DNA of 64,000 nucleotides from Daedaleopsis sinensis (Eukaryota; Basidiomycota; Agaricomycetes; Polyporales; Polyporaceae). This document shows positions 21,861-33,876 of the stretch, one piece after another (position 1 is the stretch's first letter; the number at the start of each line of letters is the position of its first letter). Position numbers and translations under genes: made by a program. The DNA is taken from NCBI GenBank assembly GCA_033807695.1, contig CM066303.1:2356001-2420000 (forward strand), given 5' to 3'. The notes beneath the pieces were generated by a model that saw nothing but the letters and a program-made list of their open reading frames with translations, was not told the origin of the DNA and did no database searches.

Positions 21861-24800
21861 CTACCTCTTGTCGTACAGCATCAGCGCGCGCTCGAGCGTG
21901 TCCGCGTCCAGCCCGCGCAGCTTCAAGCACTTCTGGAAGATCTTCTTGTCGAGCGGGTACTGCACCTTCGCCGCCAGGTGCTGCCCCGCGACGAGCGACT
22001 TGACCACGCCCGAGATCAGCCGCTGCTTGTGCACGTTGATCAGCGGCTCGAGCTGCATCGACGGCGGCAGCGGCGCGAGGTTCGAGAACACCTCCGGGTG
22101 CGCCGGCGCCTCGAACGTGTTCGTCCCCTGGTCGATCCCCACCGGCTCGTGCGGCGCGGTCGGGTCGATGAGGTCGGGCAGGCTCGCGTAGTGGTGCAGC
22201 TGCGCAAGGTAGACCCCTATACACATGCGCACGACGAGTGAGTACCGCGTTCAGTCAAGCGCAGAATGAAATGTAAAAAGCACGCACCGAAGAACGGTAT
22301 GCACGCAGGGTCCGACGGCGGTTTGCTGTCAGACGCGGCGCGGCTCCGCCCCGTCGACGGCTGCGCGTCCGGGCCCTTCATCGACGATTCCTGCGTGCTC
22401 GACCGCGACTCGACCAACGAGTTCACCGTCTGCCGGATGTGCTTGAAGTCGCCCGCGCTCGTCGTCCAGTCCGTGAGGTCGCGGTACATGCGCGCCTCCC
22501 ACGTCCCGATCCGGTTCACCGCCTGCTGCTTCGCCTTCGTCACCCACTCGCTCCGGAGGCCCGCGATGATCGCAACGAGCGCGGTGAAGTTCTTCAGCAC
22601 GTACGCCTTCTGCGAAACCGCCACAACGCCGGGTCAGCCATCACTGGGCACCATCAGAGGACAACGGCGAAGAACAACGCACCCAAGCCAATCTGATGAA
22701 CTTGTTGATCACCGTCGCGCGTTCGCTCGGGTGTGTGAGCACGATCTCAGACAGCACGAAGTTCGCGAGCAGGTTGAACCGCCCCCGCACCGCCGTCAGC
22801 GCGCTCGTCCTCGGCCCGCCGCGGCCCTCCGCCTTCAGCCGCGCGCGCTCGCGCAGGAAGTGCGACCAGTCGAGCACGTTCGCCTCGTCCGCGCCCCCGA
22901 CCGCATGCGGGGTGATCAGCTCCTCGAAGTTGATGCTCAGGAACAGCTCGCGGTCGATCATCGAGAGGTGCTGCACGAGCGTCTCCGCGCGGTAGCTGAG
23001 CACGAACGAGTGGTGGCGCCGCAGGATCTGCGGCGGCACGCTGGGCGGCGGGGGCAAGCCCGCGGAGGGTTGCGGGGAGAGCGCGTCCCCTGAAGGCGAG
23101 CCAGCGGACGTCGACGGGCGCGACGAGACGCGACTCTGCAGGATCTCAATCGGCACGACGTCCTCGACGTGCGGCCGCGATTCCGTGAGCGGTGTCAGCG
23201 CATCCGCATCCGAGAATGCAGCGTCGCTGTTCGGGGTGGAGACTTGAAGCGTATCCAGCGACAGCTGCTCCGTGCCCGCCCCCGATGTCTCAGGCGCGGC
23301 GGAGGTACTCGGCGCTCCATCCACAGCTGAAGCGACTGAAGGGACATGCTTCATCGACGCGAACGAACTCTTCGTGCTGAGCTGCGGCGACGTCGCCGAC
23401 ATGCCGACACCAATGTCCTGCGCGGAGTCACCCGAGAAGCGCCTCCGCTCGACCTCGCCGTAGTCCTCGTCCGAGCAGGACCCGTCGGAGTCGCGCGCAG
23501 GAGGCCCGCCAGCTTGGCGCTGGTGGATGGATTGGATCCACTGATCGACCTTGCTCTGCTTCTCGCGGACCTTGTCCTGATTAATCTGCCCTTCGAGCCT
23601 CTTCAGGGCGGCCTCCACATCACCGCCTTCCTCCTCGTCGCTGAGCGAGTCGAGGATAGCGTTGAGATGCCACGGTTGTATGGGTCCTCCAACGTCGCCT
23701 TCCTCGCCTGCCTCGCCCTCCTCGCCCTCGACCTCTGACGAAGACGACACGACGGACGATCCCTGGGAGAGCATAGACTCCCGCGTGCGGATGCCCATCG
23801 AAGACACGGTCGACATCGACTGGCGCACAAACTCGAAATCGCGGCGCGTTGGCAACTTTCGCGTCGTCTTCTTGAGCCCCAGTCCAGGCGGGGGAGTGAC
23901 TTCCAAGTTCTCGTCAGACGACAAGTCGGAGAGGTCGAGGTCGTCGATAGACACGATATCGAGATCGCGCTGGGGCCGGCGAGACATCGATCGGGTGGGG
24001 GAGGGCGCAGACACGGACCGAAGCGACTCTTGCCCGTTCGAGGTATATGATGACATCGAGTCCCGCGGGTCTGACGCCTCCTCGTAGCTCGGTGGAGGAG
24101 GAAGCTCCTGAGTCTCGTCGTCTTCGCTGATGCGCTCGGGGGGTGGCGACAGAGTTTCCGCAGCAGGCACTCGCAACATGCTTGAAGGCGAGCGGGGCGA
24201 CTGCGGCAGTGGTGGAAACTTCATGGGGGGAGATGAGACGGCGGCGGCGGCGGCGGCCGTCGATGCTGGCGTAGTAGTCGACGGACGTTCCATCGCGACA
24301 GTTATCTGGCTCTCGATCATCCGCAAGTACTGTTCAACCCCACCCTTGACCATGAGCAAGTCGCCTGTCTCGTTCGCCTCAACGTCGAACGCAGAGACGT
24401 CGACGCCCGCTGTCATGGACGGCTGAATCGAAGTGCGCGAGTTGAGGACGCGCTTCCACCGCCCTAGCCGCCCAATCGTGTTGACGAACACACGCGAGAT
24501 GGTGTTATGTGGGAACGGCGAGACAGCAACATTCGGATGTGTGGTGACAGCCGCCGCGACGCTGGGACTCTGCTTGCCATACTGAAGGATGGACATGTGC
24601 AGTGGCTGGCGCATCATGACAAGGTCCAGCGCGTTTGATGAGACACCATGCGACTGGGCGGGGGGAGTCGACACCTCATCGAAGTCGAAGTCGATATCTA
24701 CGTCCTCGGGGTCGTTGAACGAACGCGCCTGCGAGTCCACGGAAGGACGGGGCGCATCGGAGAGCATCGACAAGTGCACATGCGGCTCCGCGGACTTGCG

Positions 24801-27037
24801 TTTGTCGACCGACTTGCGCGCGTTGCGGTTCAGTTTCCGCATGTGTGCGTCCTTGCAGTCCAGAATCACCTTGCGCAGCTGACGCACGATTTTCTGTCGT
24901 CGAGAAGCAGACTGGGGTAAGCACCTGCCACACCGTCCGAGGCTGCCCAAAGGGGCGACGTACCAGAGCGTCCCTGTGCTTCGTCAGGATCTGGTCCCGC
25001 CGCAGCGTGTTCAGCCAATCGGCGAACAGCATCCTCAGCTCGCGGTTCGGCACGAAGTCCACGTCGAAGAACGTTAAAAGCCAGTAGCGGATCGCCGTGA
25101 ACGTCCGCACCCGCACGATCTTCCTTACCATCTCGTCCCGGCTGCTCGTCGTCTCGCCCAACGCCCAGTGGAAGCGGCAGATCAACAGGTGGCCCAGGTC
25201 CACCGCGGAGACATACGTCCGGTAGGTGAGGAAGAATATCAGGAGCTCGTCGTAGTTCAGCTCGCTCGTCAGCTGAGCGATCCACCGCTCAATCGTGGCC
25301 GCCACGAGCATCTTCTTCGTTTCCTTCACCCCCGACGTCGAGGACGACCCGGACTCGCCTGGCTGCATGTACATGGTCGACCGGTCTTTGCCCATACGAC
25401 GGCGCGACGCATGCGAGTGCGAGGAAGACATATCTGTTGCGCTTGACGGTGCGGCTTCGTCATGATCCGCGTCGACCTCGGCCCAAATGACGAAGCGAGG
25501 GTCGTCCCGTGGCGCCACACTTTCCTCGGACCGAAGCGAGAGACGTATAGTCGTCTCAGGTCCGCCAGATACGAGCTTGTCCAGGGTTGGCAGTCCGCGA
25601 TACGTGTGCAGCACGTCAAATAGCGCCGTGGAATACCTCGAGTGCAGAGTAGTTGCCGCAAGGTTGTCGTGCGCAGGGCTTGCCGGTTCCGATATGCCGG
25701 GCACTGAAGATATCGAGGAGGCCGAAGAAGACACCGGTGGGGTCGCTGAAGGCGGAGGAGTGAGGTTGCGGGGATCGTCGTCGGACGGGGACGAAGCTCC
25801 GGTGAGGGACAAACGGGAAATGCGCGCCATCCGGGGGAGGTAGTCCGCGCGCGCGGTGAGTCCTGATTCGAACGACTGCATTTCACGCAGGATCGGTGGA
25901 CTGCCAAGGTGGTTGGGGGAGCGCCACGACTGTATCGGCGATTCGAAGGAGACCCCCCGTCCGAAAGGGTTCGAGATCTCTCCCGCCCGTCCATGGGTGC
26001 TGGGCGGACTGGAGGATGGGGGATAATACCTGAAGGGCAAAGACGAGGAGCTCGAAGCGAATGGTGAGGTGGGTATAGACGACCAGGACATCACGTCCGC
26101 GAAGAAGTCTCCGGGGTTTCCACTGGGAGCCCGAGACATTTCTCGCGACATCTCGGGCAAGACCTGCGGTGGTGGTGGCGGCGGCGGAGCAAACACGTCC
26201 GCACTGGAGACGCTGTGGGCGTGCGGTCGGCCGCTAGGCTGCCCGGTTGGCAGCGCAGACGCGCTCTCAGCGCCCGACGCGACGAGGCTTGGGATCGAAC
26301 GCGTTTTCCGGAGGCGCCGGGAGGTGGGGGGCGAGCGTGAGGCGTCATATATGGTGTTGGGAATGGCGGCGGGCCCAACGTTGGTCTTGAAGACGGACGC
26401 GGGAAGGAATGTGTGCACCGACATGCGCGAGCGACGCTTCGCGTGCAGGGTATTAATATTGTGTGGGGGAGGGGGCAGGGTGGTCGAGACGCGATCTTCG
26501 GCGTCCTGGCCCGACGTGGCGGGGGCCGAGAGTTCGCGATGTCTTACCGAACAAGATGGAAGAGGGCGCGGATGAGCACCGAAGAGAAGTGAGAACAAGG
26601 CGGGGGAGTGTGCTTACCCGACGCGATACATCTGCTTGCCATGCTGGTTCACGAAGGCGGTGATGGCGTACGGTGACCGAACGTCTTTGCCAACACCAAG
26701 GTACTGGTCGTACCTGCGCTTGAGCTCCCTAGCAGCGGCCCCCGAGGAGGTCTCGACGAAGCTCCCGTCCGCTGGAGGGAGTTAATTTCGAGATTGATGG
26801 TGTGGCGGAAGAGGAAATAAACTCACGCGCAATGCAGATGTCTGCATTCCCTATCTCTGGAGGCAACGGCTCAAAGGCTGGAGCTTCTCCCGCATCTGGC
26901 ACGAACTTGAGCTGGGGGTTTGTTGAAGAAACAGCAGGTCGAGGAAGCGCAGGAGGAGAGGCAGGGGTATGTGATGGCTCTATCATCTCAGAGGGGCTCA
27001 TAGTGTCGTCAGGTTCGTTAGATTGCGTAGGGGACAT
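21861..27037 (-). CDS. Ras-type guanine nucleotide exchange factor (RasGEFN + RasGEF, Lte1-like order)
   Basis: Large signalling protein of roughly 1,500-1,600 residues that should catalyse GDP release from a Ras-like GTPase. The start at 27035-27037 gives MSPTQSNEPDDTMSPSEMIE. Small exons follow (FVETSSGAAARELKRRYDQY, DVRSPYAITAFVNQHGKQMY), joined to HRELSAPATSGQDAED by an intron ending GGTAAG. A long Ser/Pro-rich region leads to the RasGEF N-terminal domain (IERWIAQLTSELNYDELLIF, FLTYRTYVSAVDLGHLL, RDEMVRKIVRVRTFTAIRYW, RMLFADWLNTLRRDQIL). About 700 disordered residues later comes the catalytic domain (RAETLVQHLSMIDRELFLSI, NFEELITPH, FNLLANFVLSEIVLTHPSER, KAYVLKNFTALVAIIAGLRS, CIPFFG, VYLAQLHHYASLPDLID). 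The last residues are ERALMLYDKR. The wide separation of the two domains resembles Lte1 more than Cdc25. Confidence 0.9.
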
Positions 27038-29651
27038 GTCCTGAGCGTCGAAGAGTGTTGAGGACTACGAGAGACACATGGCCTTATTGTTGCGGTCGTC
27101 GACGATGAGAGACAAGGGGAAAGACAGGAAAGAGCGCGACCTCCGCTCGCATGAAGGCAATCAGTCTTGTCCAAATCCGTGCAATCGGCAACTTTAGAGC
27201 GCATCCCTCTCTATCCTTGTCCTTTGACTTGCTCATCATTCACACAATAATTCCCAGCTTCTACAGTTTGCTGAGCCGCCTCGTCCTCATGCTCATACAT
27301 CGAGTTTATCTGACAACGCTCATGCAGGCTTATATGATAGCCTGAGCTACCCTGAGCTACCCTGAGTCACAAGAACACCGATGTTAGGCGCCCGTGAGAC
27401 TCACAGATATTGATGATCGTCCGAATTCTGTGATCTGCGCACAGACCGAGCAATGGCATCTTTTCCGACATGTACTTACTATCTAGCACGGAGAGCTCAT
27501 GATAGATGGACGAAACATGCAAAGTAATTCCAACGAGGGTTGTGCCTCGCAAAGACGCACTCGGATTCCCGTGCAAAGTATATATCCCAGCACCGGTCGG
27601 ATAGAACGCCTTGCTGTGCTTCGGAACTCTTGGAATTCATATCGCCCTTCCACAAGACTTTACCATGTTGCTGCGTACGACGAGAAACTGAATGTGCGGT
27701 CCTCGTGCGCACTTGGCGATGGTCGACTTGGATACGATCTAGTGCCAGGACCGCACAAACCATTGTTGTTTACGTTTGCGGTGGACATCCTGAGAAAGTA
27801 GGTGAGGCACGACGGTTGGGTATCAGATTCAAGAAGCTCGGATGTGGATTCCCCTCCGCGTCCGTAGGGCCTTTGTAGCTTCGTGCACTACGCGGGAGGT
27901 AGCACGGGACGAGAAGAATGATGGAGTTGTACCTACACTACATATGTAGATGAGTTTGTGCGATCTTCGTGAGAGGTGATCCACCGGCATGTAGTCGCGA
28001 TCGACGTCGGACCGTACAGTGCTGGTCTCTCGTTCTATTACCTACTCAAGGGTGAAATGCACCTGGTCAAAGAACTGGTATCATGAACGATGCGTAGAAT
28101 TGCGATGACTAGGAAGTCGGAGCACACACCTTCGCGGGATATCGATGATTGGAATTGTACAAGAAATGAACGACTTGAAGGAGCTTGAAGGGTACAACCC
28201 GAATGCGATCGCTGAGACCCGTGATGAGTGCCTTGGCCAGTGAGTGTAAGTGAGTGCCTACCTGTACTTATGTACGAGTCTCAACGGTCTCATGAATATG
28301 AATCCGCCTTCTCGAATTTGATCAGATCTGTTAGAGACATTTCGCACTGGTGAATGTACAATGAGCCAATCTTCGAACACCCATTCATCACGTTGAACCA
28401 AGTGTAATCGCAAGATGCGATCCACTGTGGCAAGTGCCAAGTGAAACCATCCGTTGGCATCCCAGCACTTCAGGGTAACATGGGGCAAGTGTTGACGTTG
28501 AAGGCATGCAACAAACGTTGCATGCGGCAGCCGGGGCCTAGGCCCAGCTTTCGTCTCGTCAGGCCGCGACTGTACGATGGGCATGCGAAGGGAAGCATGC
28601 AGATTTGTGGACGATCCACCAAGGGAGGACTGTCGAACAACTGCCGAAGGGGGGTGCCTATTGGCTATAAGAGTGCCAGTCCAGATCAGGTCCATTTGAT
28701 ACTCCAACGATATGTACTAGAACTTACTTGCGACTTTTCTCAACAGCGGGCCTAAGTTCTTGCATCCCACATGCTCTAGATCATGCCAGCCAGGCACCAG
28801 TGCGAACGGCTGGACTTCATAACGATCCATAGATCAGTCTAGATCTAGATCGTGAGCATCCCAGTAGGATGGAGGTCAGTCGTACGCGAGTCAATCAGCC
28901 ACATACCTGGTTGCTGCTTGCTGCTGCTTGCTTGCAAGCTTACCGTACGGTTCGATAATGCTAGAGCTCACCGAGGCCACTGATGCATGATGTCTAACAG
29001 TGGCCTGTCGGATGAAATAACGAAGATGAGTCGACAAGCGCAGCAGCGTATGTTTTGTAAGCGAGTTGTCAGCTTGGGAGCCAATAGGGAGCTTAGTCGG
29101 CGACTTGGCTGACTGAACGCGTCGCGTCTTTGTTGGTATCGGAGTCGGACCGTGCATCGAAATTCGTCTGGGCAGACTCGGCAGAGAAGTCGAAGAGAGC
29201 GCATAACTTTGGTGAACACTCCCAACACGATGGGGTATCGATGGCTGATCGTGAACGATCGTTTGGGGAGGAGAATCCATGGAGTGCATCTCCCTGCGCT
29301 GCGCGCTCGGCGAGATGAAAGCAAGACGACTTGAGCCCGACCAATCCGCGACACGCGAATATCGTGCGCGTCGGACGATGGGGACGAGTCATAACTCGCA
29401 CGTTTGCACTCTCGGCCGAAGTTCAAGCACAAGCATTCGTAACGACCCAGCATCGCACAGCGGCCTTTATCCTCGGCGGTCCAAGTCAAAGGCGGATAGA
29501 CGATCTGTACGGCATGTTGGGAGGAAGAGGCCTGGCGAGAGCAGAGGCGAGAACGCAGAGGACACAGACCGGCAGAGACCGGCGGACTCGATTGGGTGAC
29601 GCAGGCCCGATGGATCTCAGATAACATCGACATCGCCTCCCGGCCCTCTCA
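27038..29651. other. 2.6-kb gene-poor stretch between RasGEF and gpd
   Basis: Divergent promoter space for RasGEF and gpd with no recognisable gene. Open frames of 149 (28258-28707, minus) and 221 codons (28968-29633, minus) show no domain and no splice continuation. A small TGCTGCTTGC-type simple repeat lies near 28911-28938. No tRNA cloverleaf was found by eye. Confidence 0.45.
27341..27370. repeat. 3 x 10-bp tandem repeat
   Basis: CCTGAGCTAC, CCTGAGCTAC and CCTGAGTCAC follow directly after one another, about 300 bp upstream of the RasGEF start. Confidence 0.9.
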
Positions 29652-29657
29652 TATAAA
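29652..29657 (+). promoter_or_regulatory. TATA box of gpd
   Basis: TATAAA 70 bp upstream of the gpd ATG, followed by a strong CT-rich tract (CCTCCTCCTCCCTCC onward), the classic layout of highly expressed fungal glycolytic promoters. Confidence 0.85.
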
Positions 29658-29726
29658 TCCGTCCTCCTCCTCCCTCCTGTCCCCCATCTCCTCCACATCC
29701 TCCACCCATCCTCATCCAACACCGCC

Positions 29727-31111
<1,385 letters not shown>

Positions 31112-31744
31112 AGGGAAAATAGGAAGAAGTATCTTACGACACTAGCTTGTTCTGTATCATCCTCGCTCCATGCGATGTATTCTCAAAAGCAATAGACGTC
31201 CCCTTGCACTACTCGAACCAACCTCAAGAACTTGAAGACTTGGGTTGGATGACATCATCTGGTATTCGGACCGATTACCGCCAAGCTTGGCGCTTTCACC
31301 AGTGGCAACGGCGGTCACAACTTCAAGTTGAAGTTTCCAACTCCTGCCAGCCCTGGTTCGTCAAACCACAATTTTATCGTGACATTGCTGAATCATCGCC
31401 TCTATCTTCGCCATTATCTATGGCTGATCAACCACGCTCAAACTGTGTGTATGTTTTCCAGAGCTCATTTCCGCATGTTTATTCCGAGTTTACCATGTAG
31501 TATTCTGCCAGACGTCGTATATCCCACTTCAGCAAGTATACTTTCCCGGGCACATTCATCCAATTGCGGATCTCCCAGTCACCGATGGTCGTCCAACCCG
31601 TGATCCGGACGTAGCGCACTAACACTGTTTCAGTAACACGAACCACCCAAAGGCGATGTCTGGATGACGGTATGATGTATCGGACCCACTACAAGACCTA
31701 CGCCCCCCAGAATGATGCGAAGGCGCTCTCACAAGCATACTTAG
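31112..31744. other. 3' flank of gpd up to the mobile element
   Basis: About 630 bp with the gpd 3' untranslated region and no further gene. Frames of 117 and 91 codons here lack any domain. Confidence 0.5.
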
Positions 31745-31768
31745 TAGAGGTGGTCAGAGTAGACGATT
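31745..31768 (+). repeat. left terminal inverted repeat
   Basis: 24 nt starting TAGAGGTGG and ending GACGATT. It matches the reverse complement of 33748-33771 without mismatch. Subterminal sequence continues to match imperfectly (GGCGATTC, ACGATTCT). Confidence 0.93.
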
Positions 31769-31778
31769 TCTGGCGATT

Positions 31779-31793
31779 CTCAACACGATTCTC
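31779..31793 (+). repeat. target-site duplication, left copy
   Basis: CTCAACACGATTCTC immediately before the poly(T) run; identical to 33428-33442. Confidence 0.93.
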
Positions 31794-33427
31794 TTTTTTT
31801 TTTTTTTGGCGGAGCGCATTATTGCCTCGGCCGCCGTCATCCCAAGGGCATTTCGGGCAGGCCACGACCGACGAACGTCAGTCAGGCGCGCTATAGGCAC
31901 AGACAAGCGTTTCCGCTCGACTGTGTCTGTGGGACTGTTCAGTAGAGGTGTTCATAAGGTAAGTGATCGTATCACGCGCCACGAGGAAATGCATTTACGC
32001 ACACAGTGTGGGACTCAAAGAGAGCTCGAGTCGTTCCATGGTTGCGTTACCGCTCCCAAGGTCATCTCCCTCTCTTAATACCCACTAAAACCCCGTAGTA
32101 ATCAGACACCCAGTCCGGCGGGAGGTCCCCGCGCGTATTTAGGATTGGTTCCCATATCCGTGCTGTCATATTTGCATCGAGTGCACTTGGACCGAGACAC
32201 TTAGCTGATGACCGCCTGTCTAGCTCAAGACGGCGGTCGATAGCGGCATACCATCTATTTACCACCTCAGCTATAGATGCCTCTTGACCTTCGTTCCGAA
32301 TCACTCTCTCACATCTGAGCTTCCACACAAGATGCAGTGACTCATGGCTAAGTATTGTCCACAGAGTGTCCGCATGCGGCCGGCTGACTCCTTCCTCTGT
32401 GTCAAAGGACGCACATGCCGCACCGACCGTAGAGCCCCAATTTACTGGTACAGCAGGATAGCCGGTGAGTTCCCAAGTCTCCTCGAGCAACTCCCAGACT
32501 GTACCTTGCCCTACACACCTACATTCAAACAGTATGTGGTTCATGTTTTCTACCTCGCCACAGCGTAGACATGGGGCACGAGCTTGAAGCTCGTCCGACA
32601 TCTTGGGTCTCAACCACTTATCTCCTACCATATATCCGTCATGCAGGGTCAGCCATAAAAACTGACTGCACTCCCGCAAGACGTGCTTTGCCCTCAGTGA
32701 CTTCCATATGGAGTCCACCCGGACATCGATCCCGAACGCATCCTTGATCCCGGCTTTCACCTTTCCAATATTGGCAGCAGTTCGCCTTCTTGGCGCTAGT
32801 ATGTCGTCTGCTCTGTCCCTTATCGCACGGTACGCAAGCTTCTGTGTGACCTTCATAAGCTCACATCCCGTCACCTTCAGCACAGGTATTATCTCGAGAT
32901 CTACGCCGTCTTGGGTCTCTGGCATTGTTGCTCCATTTCCAGCAAGTAGGTCGGCCTGCTCATTCCCATAGTGACCGTCATGACCTTTGACCCATCTCAT
33001 GTAGGTTCCCGCCTTCCGAGCTCGCATTGTGGCGACAATTGATTTTGTCAGGTCTGCGTTCTTCTGCAGGACATAGCCTTCTCCCTCATGTCTCGCTCTC
33101 CATACGGTCACACTGTCAAGTACAGTCTTGGAGTCTGTCTCTTCCACAAGAGGTGAGTGATCATCTATCAGCCTTGTTGCCATTAGCGTTGCTACTGCTT
33201 CGCCAGTTTGATTTGATTGCATAATATTGCATGGTACCCGCATACTCACATTCTGTGCATGTTCATCCGAAATGAATACTCCGGCACCGGCTTGCGCATT
33301 AGAGCGGCCATTGTGTAAACATGATCCATCAGTGGCAACTATCACCGCCGGATTTTGCGCTTCCCAAGGGATTTTGAGGTCCGGCAGGTTATCACATGTC
33401 TCACCACTCGTAAAGATACGGAATGCA
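31794..33427 (-). mobile_element. 5'-truncated LINE-type non-LTR retrotransposon
   Basis: The insertion is bounded by a perfect 15-nt direct repeat (CTCAACACGATTCTC) and begins on the plus strand with 14 T (31794-31807), the complement of a poly(A) tail. It is therefore oriented on the minus strand with its 3' end at the left. It carries the RNase H and C-terminal Cys/His part of a LINE second open reading frame and about 255 bp of 3' untranslated sequence. Endonuclease and reverse transcriptase are missing, the usual result of incomplete reverse transcription. The RNase H domain points to the Tad1/I-like side of LINE diversity; the clade is not determined. Confidence 0.85.
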
Positions 33428-33519
33428 CTCAACACGATTCTCATTTTGATTCCGTCGTCCGAATCGTCCCAGAATCGTGTCGGACTCTGACCACTGTACC
33501 AGTGACCACCCCCGCGCAA
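32062..33519 (-). pseudogene. LINE fragment: RNase H domain plus C-terminal Cys/His region
   Basis: An uninterrupted 485-codon frame. The RNase H domain shows VATDGSCLHNG (first Asp), a TGEAVATLMATR helix, ETDSKTVLDSV (Asp) and RWVKGHDGHYGNEQADLLA (His and last Asp). The C-terminal part has CLRCGEVENMNHILFECRC, the zinc-binding motif found behind RNase H in many LINE polyproteins (zf-RVT type). The first ~30 codons lie in the host TIR element and the target duplication, so the apparent start is accidental and the frame is chimeric. The reverse transcriptase is absent, so it cannot mobilise itself. The open frame suggests a recent insertion. Confidence 0.85.
33428..33442 (+). repeat. target-site duplication, right copy
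   Basis: CTCAACACGATTCTC at the truncated 5' end of the LINE; identical to 31779-31793. Confidence 0.93.
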
Positions 33520-33747
33520 GGTTGGGTTCTTGAAAAAGGGTTTCAGAACGCGGGAGAGTCACGTGCAGATGAATCAAGGGGGGTCCAGAATCCGGAGGGT
33601 CAGAATCCACTCCAGAATCGCTTCAGAATCGCGCTGTTGCTCCTCCGGAGGCGCATCGACGATTCAACTCGATTCTGCCAGAATCGCGATTCTGACGACC
33701 AAAATCACTTTCAGAATCGTTTTTCGAATCGCCTCAGAGTCACCTAG

Positions 33748-33771
33748 AATCGTCTACTCTGACCACCTCTA
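33748..33771 (-). repeat. right terminal inverted repeat
   Basis: Reverse complement of 31745-31768, perfect over 24 nt including the terminal TA. Confidence 0.93.
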
Positions 33772-33876
33772 TTGGCTCGCAATACGCCGGCCTAGGATAA
33801 GTCTCGCCCGGTAACCCATCGGACCCATCAACCGGCTGTCAGTGCTCTCTACTAGACTACTACTTACTCCAGAACT

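Larger units (their letters stand above)
31745..33771. mobile_element. TIR element (MITE-like) interrupted by a retrotransposon
   Basis: The two ends are perfect 24-nt inverted matches beginning TAGAGGTGGTCAGAG (31745-31768 and 33748-33771). If the outer TA on each side is the target duplication, the inverted repeat is 22 bp and the insertion rule is that of Tc1/mariner-type elements. Without the nested insertion the element is about 380 bp, with no transposase, and is packed with GAATC/GATTC heptamers (AGAATCG and CGATTCT) in both orientations. That fits a non-autonomous foldback or MITE. Confidence 0.78.

Noticed and set aside
28968..29633. 221-codon minus-strand frame upstream of gpd
   Set aside because: No recognisable domain, no splice continuation, mixed composition; treated as a chance frame.
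33443..33760. GAATC-rich stretch as a CRISPR-type array
   Set aside because: Units are short, in both orientations and irregularly spaced in a eukaryotic sequence; better explained as subterminal repeats of the TIR element.
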